Positions 13,103-13,845 of a DNA stretch of 13,845 bases are shown piece by piece. Where the stretch lies: contig LJNA01000033.1 of assembly GCA_001304365.1 (NCBI GenBank), positions 1 to 13,845 of the forward strand. Direction: 5' to 3'. This stretch comes from Syntrophobacter sp. DG_60 (GTDB lineage Bacteria; Desulfobacterota; Desulfofervidia; Desulfofervidales; DG-60). Both the position numbers and the translations under genes were made by a program. The stretch's first letter is position 1, and each line of letters begins with the position of its first letter. The notes under the pieces were generated by a model. The model saw only the letters and a program-made list of their open reading frames with translations. It searched no databases and was not told the origin of the DNA.

Positions 13103-13845
13103 TATCCTTAATATAATAGGCAATAGCCCTTAAGGGTTCTGCCTCTTTTCCAAATTTTTCCAGGGCATTTATAGCCTGTTTAGTATGGTTTAATGCTAAC
13201 TCCTTTGCCCTGCTTAATCCCATTATACTAGGATAAGTAGATTTTTTCTTTTCTTGATCCACATTTGCTTGTTTACCTAGTTCTATAGTTGTACCTTCTA
13301 TATCTAGAATATCATCCACAATCTGGAAGGCCAAACCTATGTGGTGTCCATATTTGCTCAAGGCCTTAATTTGATCTTTTGTGCCACCTCCTAAAATGGC
13401 ACCACTTTCCACAGATGCTGCAATTAAAGCCCCTGTTTTGTGTCTGTCCATTGTTTCCAATTCTTCAGCATTGGTCTTTTTCCCCGTAGCTTCCAGATCC
13501 ATTACTTGCCCCCCCACCATCCCCCTAAATCCAGATGCTTCAGCGATTAAGTGAACAATAGTAATTAAGGAGGAATTCGGTATAGAATGAGTGAGTCTCG
13601 GGTGGGTAAGTAAATAAAAGGCCTCTGTCAATAGGGCATCACCTGCCAGGATGGCCAATGCGTCTCCAAATACCTTATGGCTAGTAGGCTTACCCCTTCT
13701 TAAATCATCATTATCCATAGCGGGTAAATCATCATGTATTAGGGAATAAGTGTGGATAAGCTCTAGTGCACAGGCTGCTGGCAGGGCTACTTTTAGATCA
13801 CCGCCTACAGTTTCAGTAGCTGTTAAACATAGAATAGGCCGCAGC
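13092..13845 (-). CDS. ispA: Polyprenyl diphosphate synthase (farnesyl/geranylgeranyl type), 5' end missing
   Basis: 250 residues are visible; the first 45-50 lie beyond the right edge. The visible part begins LRPIL, the end of the substrate-binding KxLRPxL motif. Next come the first Asp-rich motif DDLPAMD (38-44) with DDLRRGKPT, GGQVMDL, and the second Asp-rich motif DDILD (177-181). The DDxxxxD form of the first motif is the bacterial type shared by farnesyl and geranylgeranyl synthases; the chain length cannot be settled from this. The enzyme condenses allylic diphosphates with isopentenyl diphosphate. It lies upstream of dxs in the same direction, the familiar ispA-dxs arrangement. An internal ATG at 13718 is not the real start, since the conserved motifs continue upstream of it. 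Confidence 0.92.
   Translation of the reverse strand, partial: LRPILCLTATETVGGDLKVALPAACALELIHTYSLIHDDLPAMDNDDLRRGKPTSHKVFGDALAILAGDALLTEAFYLLTHPRLTHSIPNSSLITIVHLIAEASGFRGMVGGQVMDLEATGKKTNAEELETMDRHKTGALIAASVESGAILGGGTKDQIKALSKYGHHIGLAFQIVDDILDIEGTTIELGKQANVDQEKKKSTYPSIMGLSRAKELALNHTKQAINALEKFGKEAEPLRAIAYYIKDRRH

Overview
This is an AT-rich bacterial chromosome segment from a Gram-negative organism. The evidence for that is a Tat translocase subunit, a periplasmic SH3/anchor protein, a probable lipoprotein with SLH-like repeats, and CcsA-type cytochrome c maturation. Several features together fit a low-GC Desulfobacterota/Thermodesulfobacteriota-like lineage: a precorrin-2 dehydrogenase - ccsA - hemA block, an SH3-anchor protein, and a BCAM0308-family zinc-ribbon protein next to dxs and ispA. 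That placement is inference; no 16S or other decisive marker is present.

Layout. 1-242 (-) is the N-terminal part of an EamA/DMT transporter, behind a leader with a terminator-like hairpin. 612-944 (+) is a single-domain PilZ protein (c-di-GMP receptor). A 466-bp non-coding stretch precedes a metallo-beta-lactamase-fold hydrolase (1411-2043) and a nitroreductase (2120-2764). Facing them on the minus strand are an SH3/coiled-coil/TM protein (2891-3571) and an HU histone-like protein (4019-4291). The 447-bp gap between those two holds a long imperfect inverted repeat. A tRNA-Arg(CCG) (4442-4517, -) and a polyprenyl-phosphate-type glycosyltransferase (4593-5531, +) diverge from a 14-bp palindrome that supplies the -35 box of both promoters.

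4593-8614 (+) looks like one directional block: glycosyltransferase, precorrin-2 dehydrogenase, CcsA, HemA and TatA. It links tetrapyrrole entry (HemA), sirohaem synthesis and haem delivery to c-type cytochromes. TatA is only readable from an ACG codon. It overlaps tail-to-tail with a CTP-dependent polyprenol/diacylglycerol kinase-like protein (8571-9128, -). A TPR/SLH-like protein (9171-10247, +) diverges from that kinase. It converges on a minus-strand group read in the order ispA (partial at the window edge) -> dxs -> BCAM0308 family, i.e. the start and middle of isoprenoid synthesis. As printed, dxs carries an apparent 8-nt deletion that splits it into two frames.

Most of the interest is outside the proteins. 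There is a 9-bp-period CTCTG-type palindromic element between two convergent genes, flanked by perfect 8-bp direct repeats. There is a modular palindromic repeat with two blocks of 10-bp tandem units between ispA and dxs, and a 12-bp duplication across the ispA stop codon. A 35-bp dispersed degenerate repeat is shared by two intergenic gaps. I see no CRISPR array, transposase, integrase or defence locus, and nothing that clearly qualifies as a new multi-gene system.
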